Of a stretch of 64,000 bases of DNA, positions 33,556 through 42,717 are shown one piece after another. Numbering within the stretch: the stretch's first letter is position 1; every line of letters starts with the position of its first letter. A program made the position numbers and the translations under genes. Origin of the DNA: Nannocystis pusilla (lineage in GTDB: Bacteria > Myxococcota_A > Polyangia > Nannocystales > Nannocystaceae); NCBI RefSeq assembly GCF_026626665.1, contig NZ_JAPNKE010000002.1:9196001-9260000 (forward strand), given 5' to 3'. The notes below the pieces were generated by a model. The model worked only from the letters and a program-made list of their open reading frames with translations. It had not been told where the DNA came from and did not search any database.

Positions 33556-35433
33556 GTGAGGCGTGTCGACTCTGGTCCATTCGCTCGTGGCTCTCCGCGG
33601 CTGTCCTCTCCGGGCCTCGTGATCGTCGGTGACGACGGCGCGACGCGGGCCCGCAGCTTCGGCGAGCTGGTGGTGGCGATCGAGGGCTTCGCGGCGCGGC
33701 TGGTGTCGCGGGGGATCCGCCGCGGCGAGCGAGTGGCGATCGCGGCACCTGACCCCGAGTACATGGTCGTTGCGACACTCGGGGCGCTGCGCGCCGGGGT
33801 GGTGCCGGTGGTGCTCCCCGATCCGTCTGGCCGCTCGCCGGAGGTGTGGCGCGCCGAGGCGACGGAGGTGATGCGCGCGACCGAGGCGCAGCGGGTGATC
33901 CGTCCGTCGACGCGTGGATCGCTGCCGCCGCTCGGCGAGGTGCGCGAGCAGCTGATCGACGACCTCGGCGAGCACCCGCTGGGCCCGGTGTTCCTGGCGC
34001 CCGCGGCACTTTAAGGGGACGATCTGGCGCTGCTCGTCTGTACGACGGATCGCACCGGGACCGGGCAGGTCACCAGCTACACGCACGCGGCGCTGGCGGC
34101 CGCGGCCGACGCGGCGCTGGCGGAGACGCGATCGCCCGAGGCGGGCGACAAGGTGCTGGCGTGCGCCGGCCTCGACCGCTGCTTGATCGCGGCAGTGCTG
34201 GCGCCGCTGCGCCGCAAGGTGCCGTTCGTGGTCCCGAGACCCGCAGTCCGTGATGCGGTCCGCTGGCGACGAATGATCGACGCGCTCGGCGTGACGGTGG
34301 CGATCGCGGAGTCGGCGCTGGCAGCGAGCGAGGAGCAGGCCGAGCCGTCGCGCGTGCGAGTGTTCGGGACCGGCGGCGAGAAAGTGCAAGCAGCGGCGGC
34401 CGAGTCGGCAGTCGCGAATCAGGCTCAGGAAAAGCTTATGGGACGTCATGAACAGATCGTGGCGAGCACTGCATCGAGCGCGGGGGCTTCGGGCCTCGGC
34501 GGGCCGGGCGGGCGTAGCGAGCAGGACATGAGCGTCACGGCGAGCGAAGCGACGGCGGCGCTCGCGGGACCTCGCGGACCGGATGCAAACAGCGGCGCGC
34601 CGGCGAGCGAGCGGGCGGAGCCGGTCCGCGTGCTCGCTGGACCTCGCGGACCGGATGCAAGCAGCGGCGGGCCGGCGAGCGAGCGGGCGGAGCAGCTCCC
34701 CGCGCTCGCTGGACCTCGCGGACAGGATGCAAGCAGCGGCGCGCCGGCAAGCGAGCGGGCGCAGCAGCTCCGCGTGCTCGCTGGACCTCGCGGACAGGAT
34801 GTGAACAGCGCGCCGGCGAGCGAGCGGGCGGAGCAGCCCCGCGTGACGAAGGGGCCGGTCCTGGGAGAGGTCGTGGTCCGCGAGGGCGCGACGGTGCTCG
34901 GCGGATCGAAGGGGCGAGACGTGCTGTCGCTGGTCGGCGCGGCCTTGCGACCGCAGGACGTGGGGGGCGAGTCGCTCGAGCGGACGGCGAAGGTCGGCGG
35001 AGCGACTGTCCGTAAGGACATGTCCTACCCGACATTCGCTTCGGCGGTCGAGGTGGGGGGCGCGGCGCCTCGCGCCGAGGTCGGGCTCGCGGCGAACGAC
35101 GACGCGATCGTGGTGCAGGGCTGCAGCTACGACCCGCAGCCGATCGAGCGCGAGGCGGCGCGGGTGCCGGGGATCTGCGCCGGCCAGGTGATCGCGCTGA
35201 CGCGCCCGGGCAAGCTCAGCGACGAGCTCGTGGTGGTGGCGGAGGGCCGACCGGTCGATCGGGTGGTGTTGAACACGATGGCCGCGACCCTGCGCAGGCG
35301 GATCCAGGCGGCCCTCGGGCTGCAGGTCGCGGCGCTGGTCCAGGTCCCGGTGGGCGCCCTGCCGCGGACCGTCGGCGGCGAGCTGCAGCGGGCGGCCGCG
35401 CGAGCGCTGTACGCCAGCCCGCCGGGGGCTTGA
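33556..35433 (+). pseudogene. Degenerate adenylate-forming enzyme (fatty-acyl-AMP ligase-like) with internal stop and repeat block
   Basis: The first 150 codons from the GTG at 33556 resemble the start of an AMP-binding enzyme (SFGELVVAIEGFAARLVSRGIRRGERVAIA, PEYMVVATLGALRAGVVPVVL). A TAA at 34012-34014 interrupts, but the same frame continues with the TSYTHAALAAAA region after it. The motif region from residue about 255 is replaced by low-complexity sequence holding four 72-bp repeats (34558-34842). The last 110 residues again match the C-terminal domain of fatty-acyl-AMP ligases (VVQGCSYDPQPIEREAARV, PVGALPRTVGGELQRAAARALY). The conserved ATP-binding YTSGTTGxPK and GEI motifs are not visible. 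It is probably a decayed gene, although a repurposed repeat protein plus stop-codon error cannot be ruled out. Confidence 0.65.
34558..34842 (+). repeat. 72-bp tandem repeat, four copies
   Basis: Copies begin at 34558, 34630, 34702 and 34774; the last has lost three bases. Each encodes 24 residues with LAGPRGxDAxSGxPASERAE. The copies differ by a few substitutions, so the array is not brand new, and all length changes keep the frame. Confidence 0.9.
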
Positions 35434-35505
35434 CTGGACGTCGCGCTCGCGCAGGCGGGCGATCGGGCAGAGTCGGCGTCGGGGGCTCCGGCGAGCGAGC
35501 CGATA

Positions 35506-35547
35506 TGGTTTAAAGAACATGCCCTGAAAGGCATGTCCTCAAAACCA
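35506..35547. terminator. Two-tier hairpin over the stop of the leftward outer-membrane protein
   Basis: TGGTTT (35506-35511) pairs with AAACCA (35542-35547), and inside it ACATGCC (35517-35523) pairs with GGCATGT (35530-35536). The TGA of the leftward gene (35539-35541) lies between the two stems. It separates two convergent genes. Confidence 0.75.
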
Positions 35548-36812
35548 TCCGAACTCGAGCATCACGGTGCCCACGGGTCCGCCGAGGTTGGCCGGGCCGG
35601 TCCAGGTGCGGGCGGCGACGAGGCGCCAGCCGAGGGCGAGGTGCAGGCGGACGATGGGGGCGAGGACGATGCGGAGGCCGGCTCGCGGCTCGCCGACGAA
35701 GAAGGCGGTCTTGTCGGCACAGCGGCCGTTCTCGGGGTTCTGCACGCAACCGCCGCCGCCGCCGAGCAGGCCGCCGAGCGTGCCGGCGACCCGCTTGCCG
35801 CGGACGTAGGCGACGTCGACCACTAGGCCGCCGTAATTGATGTTGATCCGGGTGGCCGCGCCGCGGGCGAACGGCCCGGCGTCGACGGGATTGAGCAGCC
35901 ACTGCAGCGAGGCGCCGATGGTGAGCCGCTGCAGGATGTTGATGCCGCCCTCGAGGCCGACGAAGGCCGCGAACGCGCCGTTCAGGCCGGACAGGCGCAG
36001 GGCGGGGCCGCCGTAGCCGCTGACCTTCGGGCGCGGATCGGGGCCCCACCAGCGCGGGCGCGTGGGGGGCGGGGAGGCGACAGGGGACGGCGAGGCGGTG
36101 GAGGACGTCGCGGGGGCGGTCGACTCGGGAGGCGGTGACGTGACGGGTTGGGGTGCGGCGGCGTCGACGGGTGACGGCTGGGGTTCGGCGACATCGGCGG
36201 GCGCCTCGGTGACGGGCCCGGGCTCGGTGATCGCGTCGGGTGACGAGGTCGCGGGCGCGGATGTCGACGGCGCGGGCGCGGGTGACGAGGTTGCGGGCGC
36301 GGGTGACGAAGTTGCGGGCGCGGCGGTCGATGTTGCGGGCGCGGCGGTCGACGTCGCGGGCGCGGACGGTGGGGGCGAAGTCGAGGGCGCGGCGGTCGAG
36401 GTTGCGGGCGTGGATGTCGAGGTCGCGGGCGCGGCGGTCGAGGTCGAGGGCGCGGCGGTCGAGGTTGTGGACGCGGATGACGAGGTTGCGGGCGCGGATG
36501 TCGAGGTTGTGGGCGCGACGGTCGAGGTCGCGGGCGCGGCGGTCGAGGTCGGGGGCGCGGAGGATGAGATCGCGGGTGTCGATGCTGGAGTCGCGGGCGC
36601 GGCGGTCGAGGTCGGGGGCGCGGAGGATGAGATCGCGGGTGTCGATGCTGGAGTCGCGGGCGCGAGCGGGGTGCCGACTTCATGGCCGCGGAGGTCGAGG
36701 TCGCGGGGGCCGATGGACGTGTAGCGATCGCGGTGGCGTCGACGGGTGACGAGGTCGCGCTCGACTCGGGGGCTGCGGCCGCGAGTCCGAGCGCGAGGAG
36801 GGGGGCGTACAC
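35539..36812 (-). CDS. Outer-membrane beta-barrel-like protein with long Ala/Thr/Ser/Pro repeat linker, frameshifted
   Basis: The C-terminal 165 residues show alternating strands ending in an aromatic residue (VMLEFGWF), typical of an outer-membrane barrel, with one cysteine pair (CVQNPENGRC). Before that lie about 200 residues of Ala/Thr/Ser/Pro repeats (STAAPATSTAAP). A signal peptide (VYAPLLALGLAAAAPESS) is found only in the neighbouring frame, starting at about GTG 36812. A one-base break near 36670-36690 is therefore needed to join signal and body. The linker DNA is a chain of in-frame repeats, including a perfect 63-bp duplication. The function is unknown. The protease gene begins 61 bases away on the other strand. 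Confidence 0.62.
36538..36663. repeat. Perfect 63-bp tandem duplication inside a longer repeat tract
   Basis: The unit starting GGCGGTCGAGGTCGGGGG at 36538 is repeated without change at 36601. It sits at one end of a tract (about 36240-36663) built from 9-15-bp GTCGAGGTCGCGGGC-like units. Sequence identity points to a recent slippage event. Confidence 0.9.
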
Positions 36813-36873
36813 GCGCGCGATGATACCCGGTTCGCGCTTGCACGCGGCCGGCGAGGATGGGAGCCTGCAGCCC

Positions 36874-38205
36874 ATGCGTACACTCGGGGCAGCGGTGGTC
36901 TGCGGGCTCGTGGCGCTGGTCGCGGGTGCGGCGTTCGCCGGTGAGTTGGCGGACGCGAGCCCGCCGCCGCCGCAGCCGATCTTCGGCGGCGAAGAGGCGG
37001 GCGAGTGCGACTTCCCGAGCGCGGTGGCGATGCTCGACGCCAGCACCGAAGGGTTCTTCTGCACCGGCTCGCTGGTGCACCCGAGCGTGGTCGTGTTCGC
37101 GGCCCACTGCATGGACCCGCAGACGTCGTGGGCCGTGCCCGGCAGCGTGATGTTCGGCGAAGACGTCGCGGCGCCGGTGCGCCAGGTGCCGGTGACCGAG
37201 TGCGCCACGCACCCGCAGTGGGACCCGAACGCGACGGTGAACGACCTCGCGTTCTGCAAGCTCGCGCAGCCGGTCCCCGAGGTGCCGCGGGTGCCGCTCA
37301 TCATGGGCTGCGAGGTCGACCCGCTGCTGAACTCGCAGGTCACGATCGTCGGCTTCGGCGCGACGAATGCCGTGCTCGACCCCGAGGGCAACCCGCTGCC
37401 CACCGGCGGCGGCCGCAAGCGGTTCACCACCCAGACGGTCATCGAGGTCTCGCTCGCCAACAACGACATCGTGATGGTCGGGCCCGAGCACGGCGGGTGC
37501 TTCGGCGACTCCGGCGGGCCGGCTTACTTGCGCATGGGCGACGGCACGTGGCGGCTGCTCGGCGCGGCCTCGACGCTGCACCTCGGCGATCAGTTCCCGG
37601 GGCCCGGCGAAGAGGTCTGCGGGTTCGGCACGGTGTACGAGATGTTCTGGCCGCACATGCAGTGGCTCGAGGAGGCCGCGGGCGTCGACCTGTCGCCGTG
37701 CTTCGACACTGCGGGCAACTGGACGCCCACGGCCGAGTGCGGCGGCTTCCCCGGCGACTTGATGGATCCGCAGAGCGCGTGGAGCGACGGCTGCCGGAGC
37801 GCGCAGAGCGGAGGCTGGAGCGCCATCTGCGGCGAGCCGTTCAGCCAGGGGCCGTTCCCGGGGCCCGAGCCGGAGCCGGAGCCCGAACCCGAGCCCGAGC
37901 CCGAGCCGGAACCGGAACCGCCGCCTCCCGAGCCGGAACCGCCGCCGCCGGAGCCCGAGCCCGAGCCTGAACCCGAACCGCAGCCGCAGCCGCAGCCGCA
38001 ACCGCAGCCCGAGCCGCCGGGGCCGATCGACCCGACCGGCGACACCGGCGAGGAGGACAGCGGCGACGAGGCGAGCGCCGGGGCCGACGGCGGGGAGCTG
38101 GCCGAGCGGGGCTGCTCCTGCACTTCGGGACAGCCTGGCCTTCGGGACAGCTCGTGGCTGCTCGGCGGCCTGCTGCTGCTGGCGCGCCGGCGGCGAGGAC
38201 GATGA
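36874..38205 (+). CDS. Trypsin-like serine protease with Pro-Glu spacer and MYXO-CTERM tail
   Basis: The 443-residue protein has a signal peptide and then a chymotrypsin-fold domain with the triad His78 (FAAHC), Asp124 (NDLAF) and Ser213 (GDSGGP). Several cysteine pairs suit a secreted enzyme. After about residue 325 comes a long PEPEPE/PQPQ spacer and an acidic segment. The last 31 residues are a MYXO-CTERM signal: GCSC, a hydrophobic helix (SWLLGGLLLLA) and RRRRGR. MYXO-CTERM proteins are thought to be processed and sorted to the cell surface or released. Two CTTCGGGACAG units of the palindrome family are inserted in frame between GCSC and the helix. The stop overlaps the next start as ATGA. 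Confidence 0.93.
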   Translation: MRTLGAAVVCGLVALVAGAAFAGELADASPPPPQPIFGGEEAGECDFPSAVAMLDASTEGFFCTGSLVHPSVVVFAAHCMDPQTSWAVPGSVMFGEDVAAPVRQVPVTECATHPQWDPNATVNDLAFCKLAQPVPEVPRVPLIMGCEVDPLLNSQVTIVGFGATNAVLDPEGNPLPTGGGRKRFTTQTVIEVSLANNDIVMVGPEHGGCFGDSGGPAYLRMGDGTWRLLGAASTLHLGDQFPGPGEEVCGFGTVYEMFWPHMQWLEEAAGVDLSPCFDTAGNWTPTAECGGFPGDLMDPQSAWSDGCRSAQSGGWSAICGEPFSQGPFPGPEPEPEPEPEPEPEPEPEPPPPEPEPPPPEPEPEPEPEPQPQPQPQPQPEPPGPIDPTGDTGEEDSGDEASAGADGGELAERGCSCTSGQPGLRDSSWLLGGLLLLARRRRGR

Positions 38206-39795
38206 CGCGGCGCTCGCTCCCGTGGTTGCGTGGCCTCGGCGTGCTCGTCGGGGCTCTGGCGGCGATCGCCGCGGCCCCACCGATGACGCCGGAGGACGCG
38301 CAGATCCTCGCCGACGGGGTCGCGGTCGCGCAGGCCGGAGATCCCGCGCGCGCCGGCGTGCGCCGAGCGGCTCGAGAAGCTGGCGCAGCGGCTCGGCGAC
38401 AAGCACGAGCGAGCCGCGGAGGCGCTCGAGTACGCGGCCCGCTGTCACGAGGCCGCCGGCCAGTACGACGCGATGGTGGCCACGCGCGAGCGGCTGGTCG
38501 AGAAGTTCCCGACGCTGCCGGCGACCCGCGTCGCGCTGCTGGCCCTCGTGCGCCACCTGCGGGCGACCCTGGCGTTCGAGCGGGCTGCGGCGGCGATGGA
38601 GCGGTTCGCCGAGCGCTACCCGGGCGAGGCCGAGGCGAGCGAGCTGCTGCAGGAGGCGGGCCTGCTTCGCGCGCAGCTCGGCCAGGATCAGCGGGCGCTG
38701 GCGCTGTTCGAGAAGGTCGAGAAGAACTACGGCGCCAAGGACCCGCAGCGCGCCGCGATCGTCCACTGGGCCCGCGTCGACCTGCTCCCGAAGACATTGC
38801 CCGACGACCAGGCGCGGCAGAAGCACGCGATCGAGTACCTGGTGCGCCACGGCAACAAGGGCGGGCCGGGCCGGCGGATCGTCGCCGAGGTGACCGTCGC
38901 GGCGATCGAGTGGCGGCGCGCGTGCAACCAGAAGGGCGGGCTGATGGACCTGTGCGTCACGTCGAAGCCGGCGCCGATCGACGCGCCGAAGCGCGGCAAG
39001 CCGCCGACGGTGACGTGCGCGGGGCCGGCGGCGCAGAGCGTGACCGTGTTCCCGCGCGACCGCCAGCTCGCCGACTCGGCGCAGCGGCGCCTGAAGCAGG
39101 CGATCGAGCTCGGCCAGGCGCTGCCGCCGGTCGAGGACCCGTGGCTGCGCATGAAGGTCGCCGAGGCGCTCGACGAGGCGGAGGTCCTCGTGGCCGACCG
39201 CGAGCTCGAGGCGGCCCTGGCGGTGCGGCCCCCGACCGACCTGAACTTCCGCGTCGAGGACTACCTGCAGTACTCGTCGAAGGCCAGCGACCGCCAGAAG
39301 TACGCCGCGCAGAAGCGCAAGAGCGAGGACTCGCGGCGGCGCTTCCTCGACTACTGGACGAAGATCCGCGAGCAGTCCAACGACGTGACCCGCCGCTACG
39401 AGAAGATCGCGGCGCGCAAGGACAGCGCGCGCGGGGCGTTCGCGGCGGCGGCCCGGGTCGCCGTGCTCGTGCAGGCGCAGGTCGACACGCTGCTGGCCGC
39501 CGAGGTGCCGGACGGCCTCGGCTCCGAGGAGGCGATCAAGGCCTACTGCGGGGCGCTGCGCGACTACACGACGCCGGTCGAGGCGTCGGCGACGCAGGCG
39601 CTCGAGTTCTGCTGGGAGCGCGCGGCGGCGTTCGCCTACACCGACGCCTCGGTGGAGTTCTGCGGCGCCGAGCTGCAGCGCCGGCTGCCCCGCGCCCACC
39701 TGCCGCAGCGCGAGCTGTTCGGCTGGATGGCGCCGCCGCCGATCGAGCCGGTCTCGGCGCCGGTGCAGGTCGAGCCGCCGCTCACGGAGGAGTGA
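38202..39795 (+). CDS. Exported TPR-like protein coupled to the protease, frameshifted
   Basis: The start ATG at 38202 overlaps the protease stop as ATGA. The first frame gives a signal peptide (LGVLVGALAAIAAAP) and about 20 further residues. From about 38340-38362 the coding frame moves by one base, and the rest runs to 39795 with helical repeats (ERLEKLAQRLGDKHERAAEALEYAARCHEAAG, FERAAAAMERFAERYPGEAE) typical of tetratricopeptide or outer-membrane-assembly lipoprotein folds. The corrected product is about 530 residues. Coupling to a surface protease suggests a chaperone, inhibitor or sorting partner, but nothing in the sequence proves it. Confidence 0.7.
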
Positions 39796-39864
39796 TTCTT
39801 CGAGATCACCGGGCTGCTCCCTGTCTCGGAGAGCATGTTCGGATCGACATGTCCATTCGGACAT

Positions 39865-39895
39865 AAAAAAAGCGACAGGCCCGAGAGCCTGTCGC
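39865..39895 (-). terminator. Intrinsic terminator for the nitrite/sulfite reductase gene
   Basis: On the minus strand a perfect 9-bp stem (GCGACAGGC at 39872-39880 with GCCTGTCGC at 39887-39895) is followed by seven U residues (A-run 39865-39871). It lies 26 bases after the stop at 39922. A palindrome of the GACATGTCC type adjoins it at 39823-39862. Confidence 0.88.
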
Positions 39896-39921
39896 GTCTT
39901 GGTCGGTCGATCGGGGGGCGG

Positions 39922-41679
39922 TCAGGCGGCACATTCGCCGCGGCCGATGGCCACGTCGAAGGTGCGCTCCTGGCCGAGGTCGAAGATGTCGTCGTCGCGG
40001 AGGTTGGTGAACTGGCTGTCGAGGATGGCGTCGCCGAGGGCCTCGACGACGTCCTCCTTGGTGACGCGGCGGAAGAAGGTGCGCGCGTCCTCGCCGTCCT
40101 CGCGCTCGTCGCGGTAGAGGTCGAGCAGGCGCAGGAGAGCCTCGCCGGCCCGGCGGGCGGGGATCTTGACGATATGCCGGCCGAACTGGACGCCGTCGGC
40201 GTCGAAGCCGCCGCCGAGGTGGAGCTGGTACTCGGGGACCTGCTTGCCCTCGCCGACGTGGCGCACGGTGCCGTGGAAGCCGATCGCGGCCACGTGGTGC
40301 TGGCCGCACGAGTTGGGGCAGCCGGAGATCTTGATGTCGGCGGAGCGCGCGAGCTCGACGCTGCCCGTCGACTTGCCCGCGTTCTTGAGGAAGCGGGTGA
40401 GGTGCTTGGCCAGGCTCATGCTGTGGGTGACCGCGAGGTTGCAGCTGTCGGCGCCGGGGCAGCTGACGACGTCGTGGATCGTGTTGGAGCCGAGGTCGGC
40501 GAGGCCGATCTGCTGCAGCGCGGTGAACAGGTGCGGCAGGTACTCGGTGCGGACCCACCGGACGATGAGGTTCTGGCGGTTGCCGGCGCGCAGGGTGCCG
40601 TCGGTGAAGGTCTCGGCGAGCTCGGCGAGCTGGTCGAACTGGTCGGCCGAGATGTCGCCGCGGTCGAGCTTGATCGTCACCGCGGCGAAGCCAGACTGCT
40701 TCTGCGGGTCGACGGTGCGCAGCCACTCCTTGTACTGCGGGTCGTCGTCGGCGGCGCGCGGACCGGCCAGAGCGCGGTCGTTCCACGCCGGCGCGGTCTC
40801 CTCGGGCGGCAGCTCGACCGGCCGCTGCAGCGTGCCGGCGGCGACCAGCAGGGCCACCTCCTCCTCGTACGCCGCCACGAAGCCGGCCTCGCCCAGCGTC
40901 TTCATGACGTACTTGAGGCGGGCGCGGGCCCGGTTCTTGCGGTTGCCGTGCTTGTCGAACACGCGGATGATCGCCTCGGTGCGCGCCAGCATCTCGTCGG
41001 CCGGGATGAAGTCGTGCAGGCGATAGGCCGGGCGCGGGCTGGTCGACAGGCCGCCGGCGACGAACACCTCGAAGCCGCGCACGCCGTCCTTGATCTTGGC
41101 GCGGAAGCCGACGTCGTTGATCGCCGTCTGCGCGTGGTCCTCGTGGGTGCAGCCCTCGAAGGCCATCTTGAACTTGCGCGGCAGGTTGTTGGCCCACTCC
41201 TCGCGCAGGCACATGCGCACGAGCGCGTGCATGTACGGGGTGATGTCGTACGCCTCGGTGCCGCTGACGCCGGCGTACGGGCAGCCGGTGACGTTGCGGA
41301 CGGTGTTGCCGCAGGCCTCGCGGGTGGTCGCGCCAGTGAGGTCGAAGCGGCCCATCACCTCGGGCATGTCGGCCAGCTTGACGAAGTGGAACTGGATGTT
41401 CTGCCGCGTCGTGATGTGGCCCTTGTGGTACTGCGTGTACTCCCGGGCCACGCCGGCCGCGGTGCGCAGCTGGGCCGCGCTCATGATGCCGCCGGGGAAC
41501 TTGACCCGCAGCATGTTCACGTCCATCTGCCGCTGGCCGTACACCCCGCGCTTCAAGCGGAAGGTGCGGAAGTCCTCCGACGAGATCTCGCCGCGCTCGA
41601 ACCGCTCGAGGACCGAGACGAACTCCTCGACGTCCGCGGGGCTCGAGAAGTGGGTGTCATAACGTGCTTCTTGGGACAT
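39922..41679 (-). CDS. Ferredoxin-dependent nitrite/sulfite reductase
   Basis: The 585-residue enzyme reduces nitrite to ammonia or sulfite to sulfide with six electrons. It has the duplicated ferredoxin-like and sirohaem/4Fe-4S domain layout. The cluster cysteines are Cys407, Cys413, Cys454 and Cys458 in CPGADSC and CPNSC. The N-terminal half contains the parallel GCPYAG region. The ATG at 41679 sits in an ACATGTCC palindrome and has GGAG ten bases upstream. Whether nitrite or sulfite is the substrate cannot be settled from sequence alone. A good promoter lies 40-70 bases upstream. It is transcribed after the prenyltransferase gene but has its own promoter and terminator. Confidence 0.94.
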   Translation of the reverse strand: MSQEARYDTHFSSPADVEEFVSVLERFERGEISSEDFRTFRLKRGVYGQRQMDVNMLRVKFPGGIMSAAQLRTAAGVAREYTQYHKGHITTRQNIQFHFVKLADMPEVMGRFDLTGATTREACGNTVRNVTGCPYAGVSGTEAYDITPYMHALVRMCLREEWANNLPRKFKMAFEGCTHEDHAQTAINDVGFRAKIKDGVRGFEVFVAGGLSTSPRPAYRLHDFIPADEMLARTEAIIRVFDKHGNRKNRARARLKYVMKTLGEAGFVAAYEEEVALLVAAGTLQRPVELPPEETAPAWNDRALAGPRAADDDPQYKEWLRTVDPQKQSGFAAVTIKLDRGDISADQFDQLAELAETFTDGTLRAGNRQNLIVRWVRTEYLPHLFTALQQIGLADLGSNTIHDVVSCPGADSCNLAVTHSMSLAKHLTRFLKNAGKSTGSVELARSADIKISGCPNSCGQHHVAAIGFHGTVRHVGEGKQVPEYQLHLGGGFDADGVQFGRHIVKIPARRAGEALLRLLDLYRDEREDGEDARTFFRRVTKEDVVEALGDAILDSQFTNLRDDDIFDLGQERTFDVAIGRGECAA

Positions 41680-41721
41680 GTGCGGCCGCTCCGACAACTT
41701 CGCTAGACTGAAGCGTTGTTC

Positions 41722-41750
41722 AGCATATGGGACGAGGGCGTCCAGTTCAA
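41722..41750 (-). promoter_or_regulatory. Sigma-70-type promoter for the reductase gene
   Basis: On the minus strand TTGAAC (41750-41745) and TATGCT (41727-41722) are 17 bases apart, the ideal spacing, and point at the start codon at 41679. The surrounding bases are AT-rich compared with the window. Confidence 0.7.
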
Positions 41751-41766
41751 CGAAAAACCTTCAGGG

Positions 41767-41794
41767 TATTTTACACACGACATGTCGCAAAATA
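41767..41794. promoter_or_regulatory. AT-armed dyad around CGACATGTCG, possible operator
   Basis: A perfect 10-bp palindrome CGACATGTCG (41778-41787) is flanked by TATTTT (41767-41772) and AAAATA (41789-41794). It lies 17 bases upstream of the -35 box of the reductase promoter, a usual activator position. A related TATTGCGACATG copy occurs at the 3' end of the prenyltransferase gene (41845-41857). Confidence 0.55.
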
Positions 41795-41844
41795 GAGCAT
41801 GGCGGGCGGCCGATGTCGGCGGACGGCGGCCGATCTGCGCCTGT

Positions 41845-42717
41845 CTATTGCGACATGATCGAAAGGCCAGGTGAGGCCGTACAGCCGTCCGCGGCGCAGC
41901 GGACCAGCCATCCGGCGGTCGCCCCGTGGAGCCAGACCCACCCGGCGGCGAACAGGAAGGCGACCCCGAGGAGGAGGCGGATCTGGTTCCAGTAGCGCGC
42001 CGGACGGCCGAGCGGCAGGGTGACGCCGATCATCGGCGGGACGGCGACGAGCGGGTGGACGGCGACGGCTGCGGCGGCGGCGCCGAGGACCAAAAGCCCG
42101 CGGGCGAGCGCGAGGGTGCGCGGCACCCCGAGGGCGACGGCGGTCGTGCGCACGCCGGTTTCGCGGTCGGCGTCGTGGTCGCGGATGACCTGGATCGTCT
42201 CGAACACCGCCGAGTCGAGCGCGAGCAGGCCGGCCAGCACCCACCCGAGCACGTGCGTCGGCGGGAAGGCGACGGTCAGCATCGCCGCGCCCCAGATCAT
42301 CATCGCGGTGATGTCGGCCCCGGCGACGTGCTTGAGCCGCGCCGAGTAGAGCCAGCACACGCCGCCGCCGACGACCAGCGGGACCAGCAGGCCGAGGTCC
42401 CACACGCCGGCGACGAGGAGCATGGCGCCGACGAGGCCGAGCTGGGCCCCCACGGCGGCGCCGCGGTGGTCGCGGAGGTACCGCGTGTTGGCGTCGTCGC
42501 GCTCGGGCGAGCGCAGGTCGGTCGGCAGGTCGAGGAAGTCGTTGTTGAGGTAGACGAGCAGGTTGAGCAGGAAGGCGAAGCCGAGCCGCACCGCGACCTC
42601 GGTCGGCGACAGCCGCAGCGCGAGCATGATGAGCAGCGCGCCGCCCATGTTGGCCATCTCGAGCCGCTGCAGCCGGTAGACCGCGACGTTGAGCAAGATC
42701 CGCAGGGCCGCGATCAT
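41845..42717 (-). CDS. UbiA-family prenyltransferase
   Basis: The 290-residue membrane protein has the two Asp-rich prenyl-diphosphate motifs: NDFLDLPTD in the first half and DHDADRETGVRT in the second. Eight or nine hydrophobic helices are present. UbiA enzymes attach isoprenoid chains to aromatic or other acceptors; the acceptor is unknown. Its ATG overlaps the stop of the glycosyltransferase-like gene as ATGA, so they are co-translated. That pairing suggests modification of a polyprenyl-linked sugar or lipid. The last five codons (IMSQ-stop) come from a GACATG palindrome half. Confidence 0.88.
   Translation of the reverse strand: MIAALRILLNVAVYRLQRLEMANMGGALLIMLALRLSPTEVAVRLGFAFLLNLLVYLNNDFLDLPTDLRSPERDDANTRYLRDHRGAAVGAQLGLVGAMLLVAGVWDLGLLVPLVVGGGVCWLYSARLKHVAGADITAMMIWGAAMLTVAFPPTHVLGWVLAGLLALDSAVFETIQVIRDHDADRETGVRTTAVALGVPRTLALARGLLVLGAAAAAVAVHPLVAVPPMIGVTLPLGRPARYWNQIRLLLGVAFLFAAGWVWLHGATAGWLVRCAADGCTASPGLSIMSQ

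Noticed and set aside
39835-41706. Rightward frame of 623 codons over the reductase
   Set aside because: It is antisense to a full-length nitrite/sulfite reductase with all four cluster cysteines. The plus product is Glu/Val/Leu/Arg repeat-like.
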